DNA from: Polynucleobacter sp. MG-6-Vaara-E2
GTDB taxonomy: Bacteria > Pseudomonadota > Gammaproteobacteria > Burkholderiales > Burkholderiaceae
NCBI RefSeq assembly: GCF_018687695.1
Contig: NZ_CP061303.1
Span: 1,629,847 to 1,693,846 of the forward strand
Length of the DNA stretch: 64,000 bases
Reading direction: 5' to 3'
This document shows positions 20,464 through 29,349 of the stretch, piece by piece. Under the pieces are notes generated by a model. It saw only the letters and a program-made list of their open reading frames with translations. It made no database searches and was not told where the DNA came from. The position numbers and the translations under genes are program-made. Numbering within the stretch: position 1 is the first letter of the stretch; the number at the start of each line of letters is the position of its first letter.

Positions 20464-20490
20464 AAAAAGGCAGGAATATCCTGCCTTTTT
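20464..20490. terminator. Bidirectional terminator between galU and tusA
   Basis: A 12-base-pair hairpin AAAAAGGCAGGA / TCCTGCCTTTTT with ATA loop has T tracts on both strands. It stops galU rightward and alaS-tusA leftward. Confidence 0.85.
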
Positions 20491-20520
20491 CCTTGGAGAA
20501 CTTTGCAATCCTATTTCTTC

Positions 20521-20763
20521 TTACCTTCTCTTCAAGAAGAACACCAAGACATCGCCTTCAGTAGCACTTCCAATAAGTTCATTACCAGTTTGCTTAGCAA
20601 ATGCGGGAAAATCTCTCGCAGCCCCTGAATCCGTTGCCTTAATTTTTAAAACTTCGCCAGACTGCATCGTTGCCAAAGCTTTCTTAGTGCGCAAGATGGG
20701 CAATGGGCAGTTCATGCCGATGGCGTCTACTTCCGCATTGAAAGCAATATTCATATCACTCAT
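20521..20763 (-). CDS. TusA-family sulfur carrier protein
   Basis: Small sulfur-relay protein. The 80 residues contain [19 protein letters not shown] with the conserved persulfide-bearing C19 in the CPxP motif, and the [13 protein letters not shown] helix typical of the TusA/SirA fold. In E. coli TusA feeds sulfur to tRNA thiolation; relatives serve sulfur oxidation or molybdenum cofactor. Here its ATG overlaps the alaS stop (ATGA), implying translational coupling with alanyl-tRNA synthetase. No tusBCD genes are in the window, so which sulfur pathway it serves is undetermined. Confidence 0.92.
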   Translation of the reverse strand: MSDMNIAFNAEVDAIGMNCPLPILRTKKALATMQSGEVLKIKATDSGAARDFPAFAKQTGNELIGSATEGDVLVFFLKRR

Positions 20764-23384
20764 TTGCTAGCCACCCAATCTTTTACGCCAGCCAACGCAG
20801 CACCCAATTTGCTTGGATCATTGCCACCAGCCATTGCCATCTCTGGTTTACCGCCACCTTTACCGCCCACTTGTTGAGCAACAAAGTTCACGAGATCACC
20901 CGCCTTCACTCTGCCAATCGAGTCTGCGGTCACGCCAGCAATCAAACTAACCTTATCGCCCTGAACAGACGCCAAAACAATGGCAGCAGTTTTAAGATTC
21001 GCCTTGAGTGCATCCATCGTCTCTCGCAGCACACCTGCGTCCGCGCCATCTAAGCGTGCAGCCAATACTTTTAAGCCGTTGACATCAATTGCTTGCCCAG
21101 CTAATTCATCACCCTGGCTAGCGGCTAATTTGGAATTGACTTTTTCAAGCTCACGCTCTGCTTGACGCAAGCTTTCTTGAAGTTGTGCAACACGATTAAC
21201 TAAATCCCCTGGATGGGTTTTAAGGATTGCTGCGGCCTCATTAATTTTATCTTCGAGACCTTGCAAGAATTGCAGTGCGTTACTACCGGTAACTGCCTCG
21301 ACACGACGGATACCCGCCGCAACACCGCCCTCAGAAACAATCTTCAAGCTGCCAATATCACCAGTACGAGATACGTGAGTGCCACCGCACAATTCTTTGG
21401 AGCTGCCGATTTCAAGAACGCGCACTTCATCGCCATACTTTTCACCAAAGAGCATCATGGCGCCAGTCTTTTGAGCATCATCTAAAGACATTACTTTTCC
21501 AGAGGTGGCTGTATTGGCCAATATCTCAGCATTCACAATATCTTCTATACGACGAATTTGCTCTGCCGTAATGGGAGCGTTATGGGTAAAGTCAAAACGG
21601 GTTTTAGTAGCATCCACCAAAGAGCCCTTTTGCTGCACATGATCACCCAACACTTCGCGTAAGGCTTTGTGCAAGATATGCGTAGCGCTGTGGTTGCGCA
21701 TCGTATCGGTTCTTTGTTGAACATCAACCAAGGCATTTAAGGTGTCGCCGACTTTAAGCTCACCCTCAAGCAACTCACCCTGATGACCAAATACATCCGC
21801 CTGGATCTTAAAGGTGTCATCTACTGAAAAACGAACAGTTTCATTGCGAAGCTCGCCCTTATCGCCGACCTGACCACCAGATTCAGCATAGAAAGGGGTG
21901 TTATCTAGAACGATTACAGCAGCATCTCCCGCCTTTACTAAGGCAACTTCCGAGCCATCAACGTAGAGCGCTGTAACTTTGGCGCCCTCATGCTTAAGGG
22001 TGTCATAGCCATGGAACTGGGTGGGTTTGCCTTTGTAATCCAAGCCCTGGGCTACTTTGAACTTACCTGCAGCCCTAGCTTGGTCACGTTGCTTTTGCAT
22101 GGCAAGCTCAAAACCTTCAGCATCTACAGTCACGCCACGTTCACGACAAACGTCAGCAGTCAAATCCAATGGGAAGCCAAAAGTGTCATGCAGGCGGAAA
22201 GCAGTTTCGCCATCAACTACCTTTGCACCACCCGATAGTGCACCATCTAAAATTTCCATGCCATTGGCAATTGTTTGGAAGAAGCGCTCTTCTTCTTGCT
22301 TGAGCACTTCACCAACTTTGTCTTGTGCGGCACGCAACTCTGGGTAAGCATCGCCCATTTCTTTTACGAGGGCAGGAACCAATTGATAGAAGAATGGTTT
22401 GCGCGCACCCAATTTATAACCATGGCGAATCGCGCGACGTGCAATACGACGCAATACATATCCGCGCCCTGCATTACCCGGTATGACTCCATCAACCACA
22501 ATAAAGCTGCAAGCACGAATATGATCAGCAATCACCTTAAGTGATGGGCTAGTAGCGTCGCAATTCTCACCACCAGCAGCATCTACGGCATCCTTAGAAG
22601 CCTTAAGCAGATTGACAAAGAGGTCAATTTCGTAATTAGAGTGTACATGTTGCAATACCGCAGCAATACGCTCAAGACCCATCCCAGTATCAACACTGGG
22701 CTTTGGTAGTGGATGCATCACGCCCGCTTCATCACGGTTGAATTGCATGAACACGTTATTCCAGATTTCAATAAAACGATCGCCATCTTCTTCTGGGCTA
22801 CCAGGGGGACCGCCAGGAATATGCTCGCCGTGATCGTAGAAGATTTCTGTGCAAGGGCCGCATGGACCCGTGTCACCCATCATCCAGAAATTATCTGAAG
22901 CATAACGCGCGCCCTTGTTGTCGCCAATTCGAATGATGCGCTCAGCAGGCACGCCGATCTGATCCTTCCAGATGGCATAAGCTTCATCATCTTCCGCATA
23001 GACGGTGACCAACAACTTTTCTTTAGGTAACTGAAATACCTGGGTCAATAAATCCCAAGCAAATTGAATGGCATCTATCTTGAAATAATCCCCAAAGGAG
23101 AAATTGCCCAACATCTCAAAAAAGGTATGGTGACGGGCGGTATAGCCCACGTTATCCAGGTCATTGTGTTTTCCACCGGCACGGATGCACTTTTGAGCGG
23201 TCGTGGCGCGGCTATAAGGACGCTTATCGAAACCCAAAAATACGTCTTTGAACTGGTTCATACCCGCATTAGTAAACAGCAGGGTTGGGTCATCCCCAGG
23301 CACTACTGGGCTGGATGGGACGATTTGGTGGCCTTTTTGGGCAAAGAAATCCAGGTAAGCCTGGCGGATTTGGGAGACTTTCAT
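20760..23384 (-). CDS. alaS: Alanyl-tRNA synthetase
   Basis: Class II synthetase charging tRNA-Ala. The 874-residue chain holds the aminoacylation core ([34 protein letters not shown]), the editing domain with zinc ligands in [16 protein letters not shown] and [15 protein letters not shown], a coiled coil around 720-750 and the C-terminal DHHA1-like C-Ala domain ending [15 protein letters not shown]. Length matches E. coli (876). ATG 23384 follows a GATAAT hexamer by seven bases with TTGCCC 17 bases further up, and no Shine-Dalgarno, so a leaderless message is plausible. tusA follows with a 4-base overlap. Confidence 0.98.
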   Translation of the reverse strand: MKVSQIRQAYLDFFAQKGHQIVPSSPVVPGDDPTLLFTNAGMNQFKDVFLGFDKRPYSRATTAQKCIRAGGKHNDLDNVGYTARHHTFFEMLGNFSFGDYFKIDAIQFAWDLLTQVFQLPKEKLLVTVYAEDDEAYAIWKDQIGVPAERIIRIGDNKGARYASDNFWMMGDTGPCGPCTEIFYDHGEHIPGGPPGSPEEDGDRFIEIWNNVFMQFNRDEAGVMHPLPKPSVDTGMGLERIAAVLQHVHSNYEIDLFVNLLKASKDAVDAAGGENCDATSPSLKVIADHIRACSFIVVDGVIPGNAGRGYVLRRIARRAIRHGYKLGARKPFFYQLVPALVKEMGDAYPELRAAQDKVGEVLKQEEERFFQTIANGMEILDGALSGGAKVVDGETAFRLHDTFGFPLDLTADVCRERGVTVDAEGFELAMQKQRDQARAAGKFKVAQGLDYKGKPTQFHGYDTLKHEGAKVTALYVDGSEVALVKAGDAAVIVLDNTPFYAESGGQVGDKGELRNETVRFSVDDTFKIQADVFGHQGELLEGELKVGDTLNALVDVQQRTDTMRNHSATHILHKALREVLGDHVQQKGSLVDATKTRFDFTHNAPITAEQIRRIEDIVNAEILANTATSGKVMSLDDAQKTGAMMLFGEKYGDEVRVLEIGSSKELCGGTHVSRTGDIGSLKIVSEGGVAAGIRRVEAVTGSNALQFLQGLEDKINEAAAILKTHPGDLVNRVAQLQESLRQAERELEKVNSKLAASQGDELAGQAIDVNGLKVLAARLDGADAGVLRETMDALKANLKTAAIVLASVQGDKVSLIAGVTADSIGRVKAGDLVNFVAQQVGGKGGGKPEMAMAGGNDPSKLGAALAGVKDWVASK

Positions 23385-23391
23385 GGCAATA

Positions 23392-23420
23392 ATTATCGCA
23401 TTGGCACTAGCCTAGGGCAA
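23392..23420 (-). promoter_or_regulatory. alaS promoter abutting the start codon
   Basis: On the minus strand TTGCCC (23420-23415) and GATAAT (23397-23392) are 17 bases apart; the -10 ends seven bases before ATG 23384. Five of six -10 and four of six -35 consensus bases match. Confidence 0.55.
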
Positions 23421-23424
23421 ACGC

Positions 23425-23455
23425 TTGGCAAGAGGACCTAAACCTGCCTTACAAT
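23425..23455 (+). promoter_or_regulatory. Possible tctBA promoter
   Basis: TTGGCA (23425-23430) and TACAAT (23450-23455) are separated by 19 bases, longer than ideal. The position, about 50 bases before the tctB start and back to back with the alaS promoter, fits. Confidence 0.4.
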
Positions 23456-23507
23456 CGCTCAACATCAATAAAAATCGGCACTTAAGTCGACATACAAGGA
23501 GAGCAAC

Positions 23508-23969
23508 TTGAAAATTCGCAATCAACGGGATTTTGGGGCGGGGATCATGTATATGGTCATTGGCCTCTTCTTCACCATTGTGGCTACCCAGTATCCAATG
23601 GGCACAGCCGCAAAAATGGGTCCTGGATATTTCCCATTTTTCCTCGGCATCATCATGACGCTGTTGGGCTTATTTGTTTTGATTAGATCTCTGAGCGCAA
23701 AAGCTGCGATCGAATCCATCCCCAAGTTCAACTGGAGAATCATTGCCCAAATTACTGGGTCAGTGGTTCTGTACGGTTTGCTATTACCAAGAATGGGATT
23801 CTTGGTTGCCGTAGTTGTGTTGGTTTTAGTTTCTGCCAGCGCTAGCAAAGAATTTACTTGGAAGGGTTCACTGATTAATGCAGGCTTCCTTGTAGCCTTT
23901 ACTTACTCCGTGTTTGTGCTGGGCCTGAAACTTCAGTTCCCACTACTACCTGTCTTCCTACAACAATAA
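23508..23969 (+). CDS. tctB: Tripartite tricarboxylate transporter, small membrane subunit TctB
   Basis: Small, four-helix membrane subunit of a TTT-family (TctCBA) solute importer. The 153-residue protein begins KIRNQRDFGAGIMYMVIGLFF and has hydrophobic segments near 12-28, 43-60, 80-110 and 125-145; the sequence AAKMGPGYFPFFLG is a hallmark of TctB. The start is TTG 23508, fixed by AAGGAGAG four bases upstream; no ATG lies nearby in frame. tctA follows after 18 bases. The periplasmic binding subunit TctC is absent here. Substrate (citrate-like, aromatic acids or other carboxylates) cannot be told. Confidence 0.93.
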   Translation: MKIRNQRDFGAGIMYMVIGLFFTIVATQYPMGTAAKMGPGYFPFFLGIIMTLLGLFVLIRSLSAKAAIESIPKFNWRIIAQITGSVVLYGLLLPRMGFLVAVVVLVLVSASASKEFTWKGSLINAGFLVAFTYSVFVLGLKLQFPLLPVFLQQ

Positions 23970-23987
23970 CGAAACGGGACTCTGAAA

Positions 23988-25490
23988 ATGGATTTATTTG
24001 CTAACTTAGCTCTCGGTTTCGATACCGCGTTCACACTCCAAAATCTCTTGTACTGCTTGATTGGCTGTATCTTGGGAACCTTGATTGGCGTTTTGCCTGG
24101 TCTTGGTCCGATCGCAACGATCGCGATGCTTTTGCCAGCAACTTATGCTCTGCCCCCAATCGCTGCACTGATTATGCTGGCTGGTATTTACTACGGCTCA
24201 CAGTACGGCGGTTCAACTACTGCGATTTTGCTCAACATTCCGGGTGAGACGTCCTCGGTAGTGACGGCGATCGATGGGTACCAAATGGCCCGCAATGGTC
24301 GAGCTGGCGTTGCCTTATTTACTGCTGGTATGGGCTCATTCTTTGCAGGTTGCGTTGCAACTTTAGTGTTAGCCGCTTTTGCTGCACCACTTTCACAGCT
24401 AGCGTTTAAGTTTGGTCCTGCAGAATATTTCTCCCTCATGGTCTTAGGTTTGATTGGTGCTGTGGTGTTGGCATCCGGATCTTTGATCAAAGCGATTGGC
24501 ATGATCGTTTTAGGTCTGTTGATGGGCTTAATCGGTACCGACGTGAACTCTGGAGTGTCACGCTATGCGTTTGACATTCCTGAATTGAGTGACGGTATCG
24601 GCTTCGTGGCTGTTGCCATGGGCGTGTTTGGCTTCGCAGAAATCATGGGCAACCTAGAGAAGACTGGTGAGGACGAGGGTTTCTTAAACAAGATGACCAC
24701 CATGATCCCAACCAAACAAGATGTGAAACGTATGATTCCCTCCATCTTGCGCGGCACAACGATCGGCTCCATCTTGGGTATTCTGCCTGGCGGCGGTGCT
24801 GCACTTGCTGCTTTCGGCGCTTACTCAGTTGAGAAGAAGTCTTCCAAATTTAGTCACGAGTTTGGCAAAGGTGCTATTGAGGGTGTTGCCGGTCCTGAGT
24901 CTGCAAATAATGCTGCCGCTCAAACCTCATTCATTCCATTGCTTACACTCGGCATCCCACCAAACGCCGTGATGGCTTTGATGGTTGGCGCGATGACGAT
25001 TCACAACATTCAACCAGGCCCACAAGTGATGACCAGCAACCCAGCTTTGTTCTGGGGTCTGATCGCTTCTATGTGGATTGGTAACGTGATGTTGATTCTC
25101 TTGAACTTACCTTTGATTGGTATCTGGGTAAAACTCTTGAAGATTCCATACCGCTTCCTCTACCCAGCAATCTTGGTGTTCTGCTGCATTGGTGTGTATA
25201 CCGTGAATAACACTGTGTTTGATGTTTATGTGACTGCAGGCTTTGGCTTGATTGGTTACCTCTTCTTCAAACTCGGATGCGAACCTCCTCCATTGCTCTT
25301 GGGCTTCGTGCTCGGACCAATGATGGAAGAGAACTTCCGTCGTGCACTATTGCTGTCTCGTGGCGACTTCACCACCTTCGTAACCCGCCCACTTTCCTTA
25401 GGATTGCTGATTGCTGCAGCCCTTTTGGTGGTGATCGTGGCTTTGCCAGCAGTGAAGAAGACTCGCGAAGAGGCCTTCGTCGAAGACTGA
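23988..25490 (+). CDS. tctA: Tripartite tricarboxylate transporter, large permease TctA
   Basis: Large membrane subunit of the TTT transporter, with about 11-12 hydrophobic segments in 500 residues. Family signatures seen are GCILGTLIGVLPGLGPIA near 27-44, YGSQYGGSTTAILLNIPGE (first conserved repeat, about 68-86) and the second-half counterpart LTLGIPPNAVMALMVGA around 320-336; the inverted halves form the transport domain. It lies 18 bases after tctB and ends at a strong terminator (25514-25539). No tctC or tctDE regulator gene is next to it; the protein presumably works with a remotely encoded Bug-type binding protein. Confidence 0.96.
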   Translation: MDLFANLALGFDTAFTLQNLLYCLIGCILGTLIGVLPGLGPIATIAMLLPATYALPPIAALIMLAGIYYGSQYGGSTTAILLNIPGETSSVVTAIDGYQMARNGRAGVALFTAGMGSFFAGCVATLVLAAFAAPLSQLAFKFGPAEYFSLMVLGLIGAVVLASGSLIKAIGMIVLGLLMGLIGTDVNSGVSRYAFDIPELSDGIGFVAVAMGVFGFAEIMGNLEKTGEDEGFLNKMTTMIPTKQDVKRMIPSILRGTTIGSILGILPGGGAALAAFGAYSVEKKSSKFSHEFGKGAIEGVAGPESANNAAAQTSFIPLLTLGIPPNAVMALMVGAMTIHNIQPGPQVMTSNPALFWGLIASMWIGNVMLILLNLPLIGIWVKLLKIPYRFLYPAILVFCCIGVYTVNNTVFDVYVTAGFGLIGYLFFKLGCEPPPLLLGFVLGPMMEENFRRALLLSRGDFTTFVTRPLSLGLLIAAALLVVIVALPAVKKTREEAFVED

Positions 25491-25513
25491 TAGGCCTAGA
25501 CCTAACAGAAACG

Positions 25514-25539
25514 AGCCCGCAGAAGTTTGCGGGCTTTTT
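25514..25539 (+). terminator. Terminator of tctBA
   Basis: An eight-base-pair GC-rich hairpin AGCCCGCA / TGCGGGCT with a GAAGTT loop is followed by five T. It isolates tctBA from glnS. Confidence 0.85.
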
Positions 25540-25540
25540 C

Positions 25541-25569
25541 TTTATGGGGCACAGGGTTTTCTCTACAAT
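25541..25569 (+). promoter_or_regulatory. glnS promoter candidate abutting the start
   Basis: TACAAT (25564-25569) ends six bases before ATG 25576. A poor -35 (TTTATG, 25541-25546) lies 17 bases upstream, directly after the tctA terminator. The gene needs its own promoter because of that terminator. Confidence 0.5.
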
Positions 25570-25575
25570 GTGGCT

Positions 25576-27348
25576 ATGTCCCAAGATAGCAAACCCACTA
25601 AAGCAGCCATTGGCGCGATCGCCGAGCCCTCTAACTTCTTGCGTCAGATTATCGATCATGACCTAGCGAGTGGCGCCTTTGCACAGCGTACGAATTTAGC
25701 TGGTGAACCTATCCCATCCATCATTACTCGATTTCCGCCTGAACCAAATGGCTATTTGCATATTGGTCACGCAAAAAGCATTTGTCTCAATTTTGGTTTA
25801 GCGGCCGATTACAACAATCAAGCTGGTGGTGCGCGCTGCAATATGCGACTGGATGACACCAATCCAGTAAAAGAAGATATTGAATACGCCGACAGTATTT
25901 TGGATGCGGTTAAATGGCTCGGGTTTGATTGGGGCACACATCTTTATCACGCCAGCGATTACTTTGATCGCCTCTATGAATTTGCAGAAATTCTGATTCA
26001 GAATGGCAAAGCGTATGTAGATAGCCAGAGCGCTGACGATATACACACTAATCGCGGCAACTTTGGTCAAGCTGGGAAAAATAGTCCTTATCGCGATCGC
26101 AGCTCTGAAGAAAACTTATCCCTTTTTCGCGAGATGCGTGATGGCAAATTCAAAGACGGCGAGCATGTTCTGCGCCTAAAAATTGATATGGCGCATCCCA
26201 ATATTGTGATGCGTGATCCCGTGGTTTACCGTATTCGCCATACCGATCATCATCGTACTGGTAGCAAGTGGTGTATTTATCCACTGTATGACTTCACCCA
26301 TTGCATCTCAGATGCATTGGAGAGCGTATCTCACTCGATCTGTACGCTGGAGTTTGAGAACAACCGCCCCTTATATGACTGGATTGTGAACTCCCTCAAA
26401 GAGCTAGGCGTCTTCAAAGACCCCGTGCCACATCAATATGAATTTGCGCGCCTTAATTTAACGTACACCATCACCAGTAAACGTAAGTTACTACAACTCG
26501 TTGAAGAGAAGCATGTTGAAGGCTGGGATGACCCCCGCATGCCAACCATTGTCGGTATTCGTCGTCGCGGCTACACGCCGGAGAGTATTCGCCTCTTCTG
26601 CGAGCGTATTGGGGTTTCTAAAGCCGATAGTTGGATTGATATGAGCACTCTTGATCAAGCTTTGCGTGATGATCTTGAAGCCAGAGCGCCACGTGCGACT
26701 GCAGTCTTAAAGCCGCTCAAACTCGTTGTAGAAAATTTTGATGCCGTGGCAAAAGAAGCATGCTCAGCGCCACGCCATCCAAATCATCCCGAATGGGGCA
26801 ATCGTGAATTTCATTTCACACGGGAACTGTGGATTGAAGCCGATGACTTTATGAAAGAGCCGATTAAAGGCTTCTTCAGACTCTACCCACCGATTGGTGG
26901 TCAGCCGGGTAGTCGAGTTCGCTTGCGTCACGGCTTTGTAGTGGAGTGCACTGGCTTTGAAACAGATGCTGATGGTAATGTCACGCAAGTCAACGTGACG
27001 CATTTCTCAGACAGTAAGAGCGGTACGCCTGGCTCAAACAATTACAAAGTGAAAGGCAATATTCATTGGATTAGTGCTGCTGAAGCCATTCCAGCGGAGG
27101 TCCGCCTATACGATCATCTCTTTACCGACCCCCACCCAGACAGCGGTGATAAGAATTTCTTGGATGCCATCAATTCAAATTCCAAAGAGACGATTACCGC
27201 TTACCTGGAGCCCTGTATGAAGGATGCCAAAGCTGAAGATCGCTTTCAGTTTGAACGTCATGGCTACTTTGTTGCCGATAAGGTGGACTCCAAACCTGGC
27301 AAGCTTGTATTTAATCGTACGGTTGGTCTTAAGGATTCTTGGAAGTAG
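25576..27348 (+). CDS. glnS: Glutaminyl-tRNA synthetase
   Basis: Class I synthetase that charges tRNA-Gln directly. The 590 residues carry FPPEPNGYLHIGHAKSI (HIGH motif near 50-65), the KMSKS-like TITSKRKLLQL, and the two C-terminal beta-barrel anticodon-binding domains (GSRVRLRHGFVVECTGF; KGNIHWISA). The presence of GlnS is normal in beta- and gammaproteobacteria. I choose ATG 25576; the GTG two codons upstream falls in the gap after a TACAAT hexamer. The last 20 bases overlap, tail to tail, the coding end of the opposing epimerase-like gene. Confidence 0.97.
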   Translation: MSQDSKPTKAAIGAIAEPSNFLRQIIDHDLASGAFAQRTNLAGEPIPSIITRFPPEPNGYLHIGHAKSICLNFGLAADYNNQAGGARCNMRLDDTNPVKEDIEYADSILDAVKWLGFDWGTHLYHASDYFDRLYEFAEILIQNGKAYVDSQSADDIHTNRGNFGQAGKNSPYRDRSSEENLSLFREMRDGKFKDGEHVLRLKIDMAHPNIVMRDPVVYRIRHTDHHRTGSKWCIYPLYDFTHCISDALESVSHSICTLEFENNRPLYDWIVNSLKELGVFKDPVPHQYEFARLNLTYTITSKRKLLQLVEEKHVEGWDDPRMPTIVGIRRRGYTPESIRLFCERIGVSKADSWIDMSTLDQALRDDLEARAPRATAVLKPLKLVVENFDAVAKEACSAPRHPNHPEWGNREFHFTRELWIEADDFMKEPIKGFFRLYPPIGGQPGSRVRLRHGFVVECTGFETDADGNVTQVNVTHFSDSKSGTPGSNNYKVKGNIHWISAAEAIPAEVRLYDHLFTDPHPDSGDKNFLDAINSNSKETITAYLEPCMKDAKAEDRFQFERHGYFVADKVDSKPGKLVFNRTVGLKDSWK

Positions 27349-28225
27349 TCTTCAGAAAATCCGCTACGCTGGGATAACGTAGCGGCATTTTTAGTTCATG
27401 CAATCGAGTGTTGGTGACTCTTCTTGATTCCCGCATAAACGACCATAGCATCGGGCTCACCATATTTTGCAGCTCACTCGCTGGCTTACGCGGAGGTCTC
27501 TCTAGGCCAAATGCATCTGCTACCTCATCAAAATAATCGCCCATCTTGGTTTCACCGCCATCACAAGTATTGATGATTCTTTGTGGTTTGCCGTAATACA
27601 CCGCCGCACACACCAAACGTGCTAAATCATCGCTATGAATATGATTTGAATACGCATCCTCTTCTGGCAGTAGGGCTGGTGTTTGGGACTGTAGGCGCTC
27701 AATCGGCAAACGATCTGCAGCATAGATTCCGGGAACACGCAAAATGGTCACTGCGACTCCATGCGCAGGACCCCATAAACGCAAAACCCGCTCGGCGTCT
27801 ACCCGCCTCTGGGCTCGCTCGCTCTTCGGATTCACTGGGGTTGCCTCACTGACCTTGGCTCCTCGATGATCCCCATAGACGCCCGTAGTACTGATGTAGA
27901 TCAGGCGCCTGACGGTATTGGAGCCTTGGGCTAAAATTCTCAATAGGTTGCGGGTTCGGCAATCACGATTTCCTTGATTTTGGGGCGGCGCTAAATGAAT
28001 GACAGTTTGAGCTAAACCGGCCAAACGCCACAAGCTCTCTGGATAATCCAGATTACCTAAAATCGGAGTCGTGCCAACCTCCCTCAACTCCTGAAAACGA
28101 TTTTGCGAAGATGTAAGCGCAAATACTCGATGACTACGGGATAACTGTTTTGCCACCCGAAGACCAATGTCACCGCAGCCAATAATCAGGATTGAAGGTT
28201 TACCAAAAGATTGCATAAGTGACAT
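27329..28225 (-). CDS. NAD(P)-dependent epimerase/dehydratase-like protein
   Basis: Extended short-chain dehydrogenase of unknown substrate. A Rossmann start ILIIGCGDIGLRVAKQL (about 12-28) has the GxGxxG nucleotide-binding glycines; RRLIYISTTGVYGDH (around 110-124) supplies the serine/threonine of the active site and a YGD in place of a typical Y-x3-K, so catalysis may be altered. It resembles the YeeZ-type SDR group. Start at ATG 28225; a second ATG at 28216 is equally possible and has TACGAT seven bases upstream. Its 3' end overlaps glnS by 20 bases on the opposite strand, and it diverges from the reductase gene. Confidence 0.85.
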   Translation of the reverse strand: MSLMQSFGKPSILIIGCGDIGLRVAKQLSRSHRVFALTSSQNRFQELREVGTTPILGNLDYPESLWRLAGLAQTVIHLAPPQNQGNRDCRTRNLLRILAQGSNTVRRLIYISTTGVYGDHRGAKVSEATPVNPKSERAQRRVDAERVLRLWGPAHGVAVTILRVPGIYAADRLPIERLQSQTPALLPEEDAYSNHIHSDDLARLVCAAVYYGKPQRIINTCDGGETKMGDYFDEVADAFGLERPPRKPASELQNMVSPMLWSFMRESRRVTNTRLHELKMPLRYPSVADFLKTTSKNP

Positions 28226-28252
28226 CGTAACGATTTATTGAAAGGAACGAGA

Positions 28253-29302
28253 GTGTCTTATCAGGTCACGCTCAAAACGAGCGGCAAACAATTTACCGTA
28301 AGCCAGGATGAAACCGTCCTGGAGGCCGCTCTTCGTCAAGGTATCAACCTTCCCTATGGCTGTAAAAATGGAGCTTGTGGCTCTTGTAAAGGGAAGGTAT
28401 TAGAAGGTCACATTAGCCATGGTCAACACAGTGAGAATGCGCTGAGCAGGGCTGATGAAACTACAGGTGGCATCTTATTTTGCTGCTCCCACCCAAAGTC
28501 AGACCTCTTGATTGAGGCACGCGAAGTTCAGGGCGCTGGCGATATTGCCATTCGCAAGGTGCCATGTCGTATAAACACCATCAGCAAACCCAGTAGCGAT
28601 GTAGCAATTCTGAAATTGCAACTTCCTGCTGCTGAGCGTTTTCAGTTTTTAGCAGGGCAGTATCTCGAGTTTCTTCTAAAAGACGGACAACGTCGCGCCT
28701 ACTCCATTGCGACTCCTCCGGACCAAGAGGGGCCACTTGAACTTCATATCCGTCACATGCCTGGCGGTCTATTTACCGACTTTGTCTTTGGTGTGAGCAC
28801 ACCCGCACTCAAAGAAAAAGATATTTTGCGCTTCGAGGGACCTCTGGGCAGCTTCTTCCTGAGAGAAGACTCCAAAAAGCCCATCATCTTTTTGGCTGCG
28901 GGAACAGGCTTTGCGCCGATCAAATCCATCATCGAGCAAATGCAAGCCAAGAAGGTTGATAGGCCTATTGAGCTCTATTGGGGTGGACGTCGTCCCAACG
29001 ATTTGTACCTTGATGAACTATGCAAAACCTGGGCACAGGAAATTCCAAACTTCAAATACATCCCAGTGATTTCGGATGGAATCCCTGAGGATGCGTGGCA
29101 GGGTCGCACCGGCTTTGTGCATCAGGCCGTCATTGATGACCACCCAGACCTTAAGGGCTTTCAGGTCTATGCCTGCGGAGCTCCCGTCATGGTGAATGCC
29201 GCTAAAACTGACTTCTCATCCAAGTGCCATCTGCCCGAGGAAGAGTTCTTTGCAGATTCCTTCACCAGTGCAGCAGATTTAGTCACAAACTCGTCTTCAT
29301 AA
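28253..29302 (+). CDS. 2Fe-2S ferredoxin-linked FAD/NAD(P)H reductase (CDP-6-deoxyglucoseen reductase-like)
   Basis: Single-chain electron-transfer reductase. An N-terminal plant-type ferredoxin domain has CKNGACGSC (C37, C42, C45) and a fourth cysteine near 77; an FAD domain has RAYSIATPP; an NAD(P)H domain has AAGTGFAPIKSI and YACGAPVMV. These genes are often annotated as AscD-like CDP-6-deoxy-glucoseen reductase, but no deoxysugar genes are near, so that name is probably only homology. It could supply electrons to a monooxygenase, a Rieske oxygenase or the desaturase. GTG 28253 is chosen because AAAGGAACGAGA lies just before it; the TTG at 28238 lacks such a site. Confidence 0.88.
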   Translation: MSYQVTLKTSGKQFTVSQDETVLEAALRQGINLPYGCKNGACGSCKGKVLEGHISHGQHSENALSRADETTGGILFCCSHPKSDLLIEAREVQGAGDIAIRKVPCRINTISKPSSDVAILKLQLPAAERFQFLAGQYLEFLLKDGQRRAYSIATPPDQEGPLELHIRHMPGGLFTDFVFGVSTPALKEKDILRFEGPLGSFFLREDSKKPIIFLAAGTGFAPIKSIIEQMQAKKVDRPIELYWGGRRPNDLYLDELCKTWAQEIPNFKYIPVISDGIPEDAWQGRTGFVHQAVIDDHPDLKGFQVYACGAPVMVNAAKTDFSSKCHLPEEEFFADSFTSAADLVTNSSS

Positions 29303-29349
29303 AGTTAGATAATAGAACCCTTATTAGAGTCAAATAACCCCAATACAGC

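Noticed and set aside
28253..29302. Deoxysugar pathway based on the reductase name
   Set aside because: No dehydratase, aminotransferase E1 partner or glycosyltransferase lies nearby; the name is homology only.
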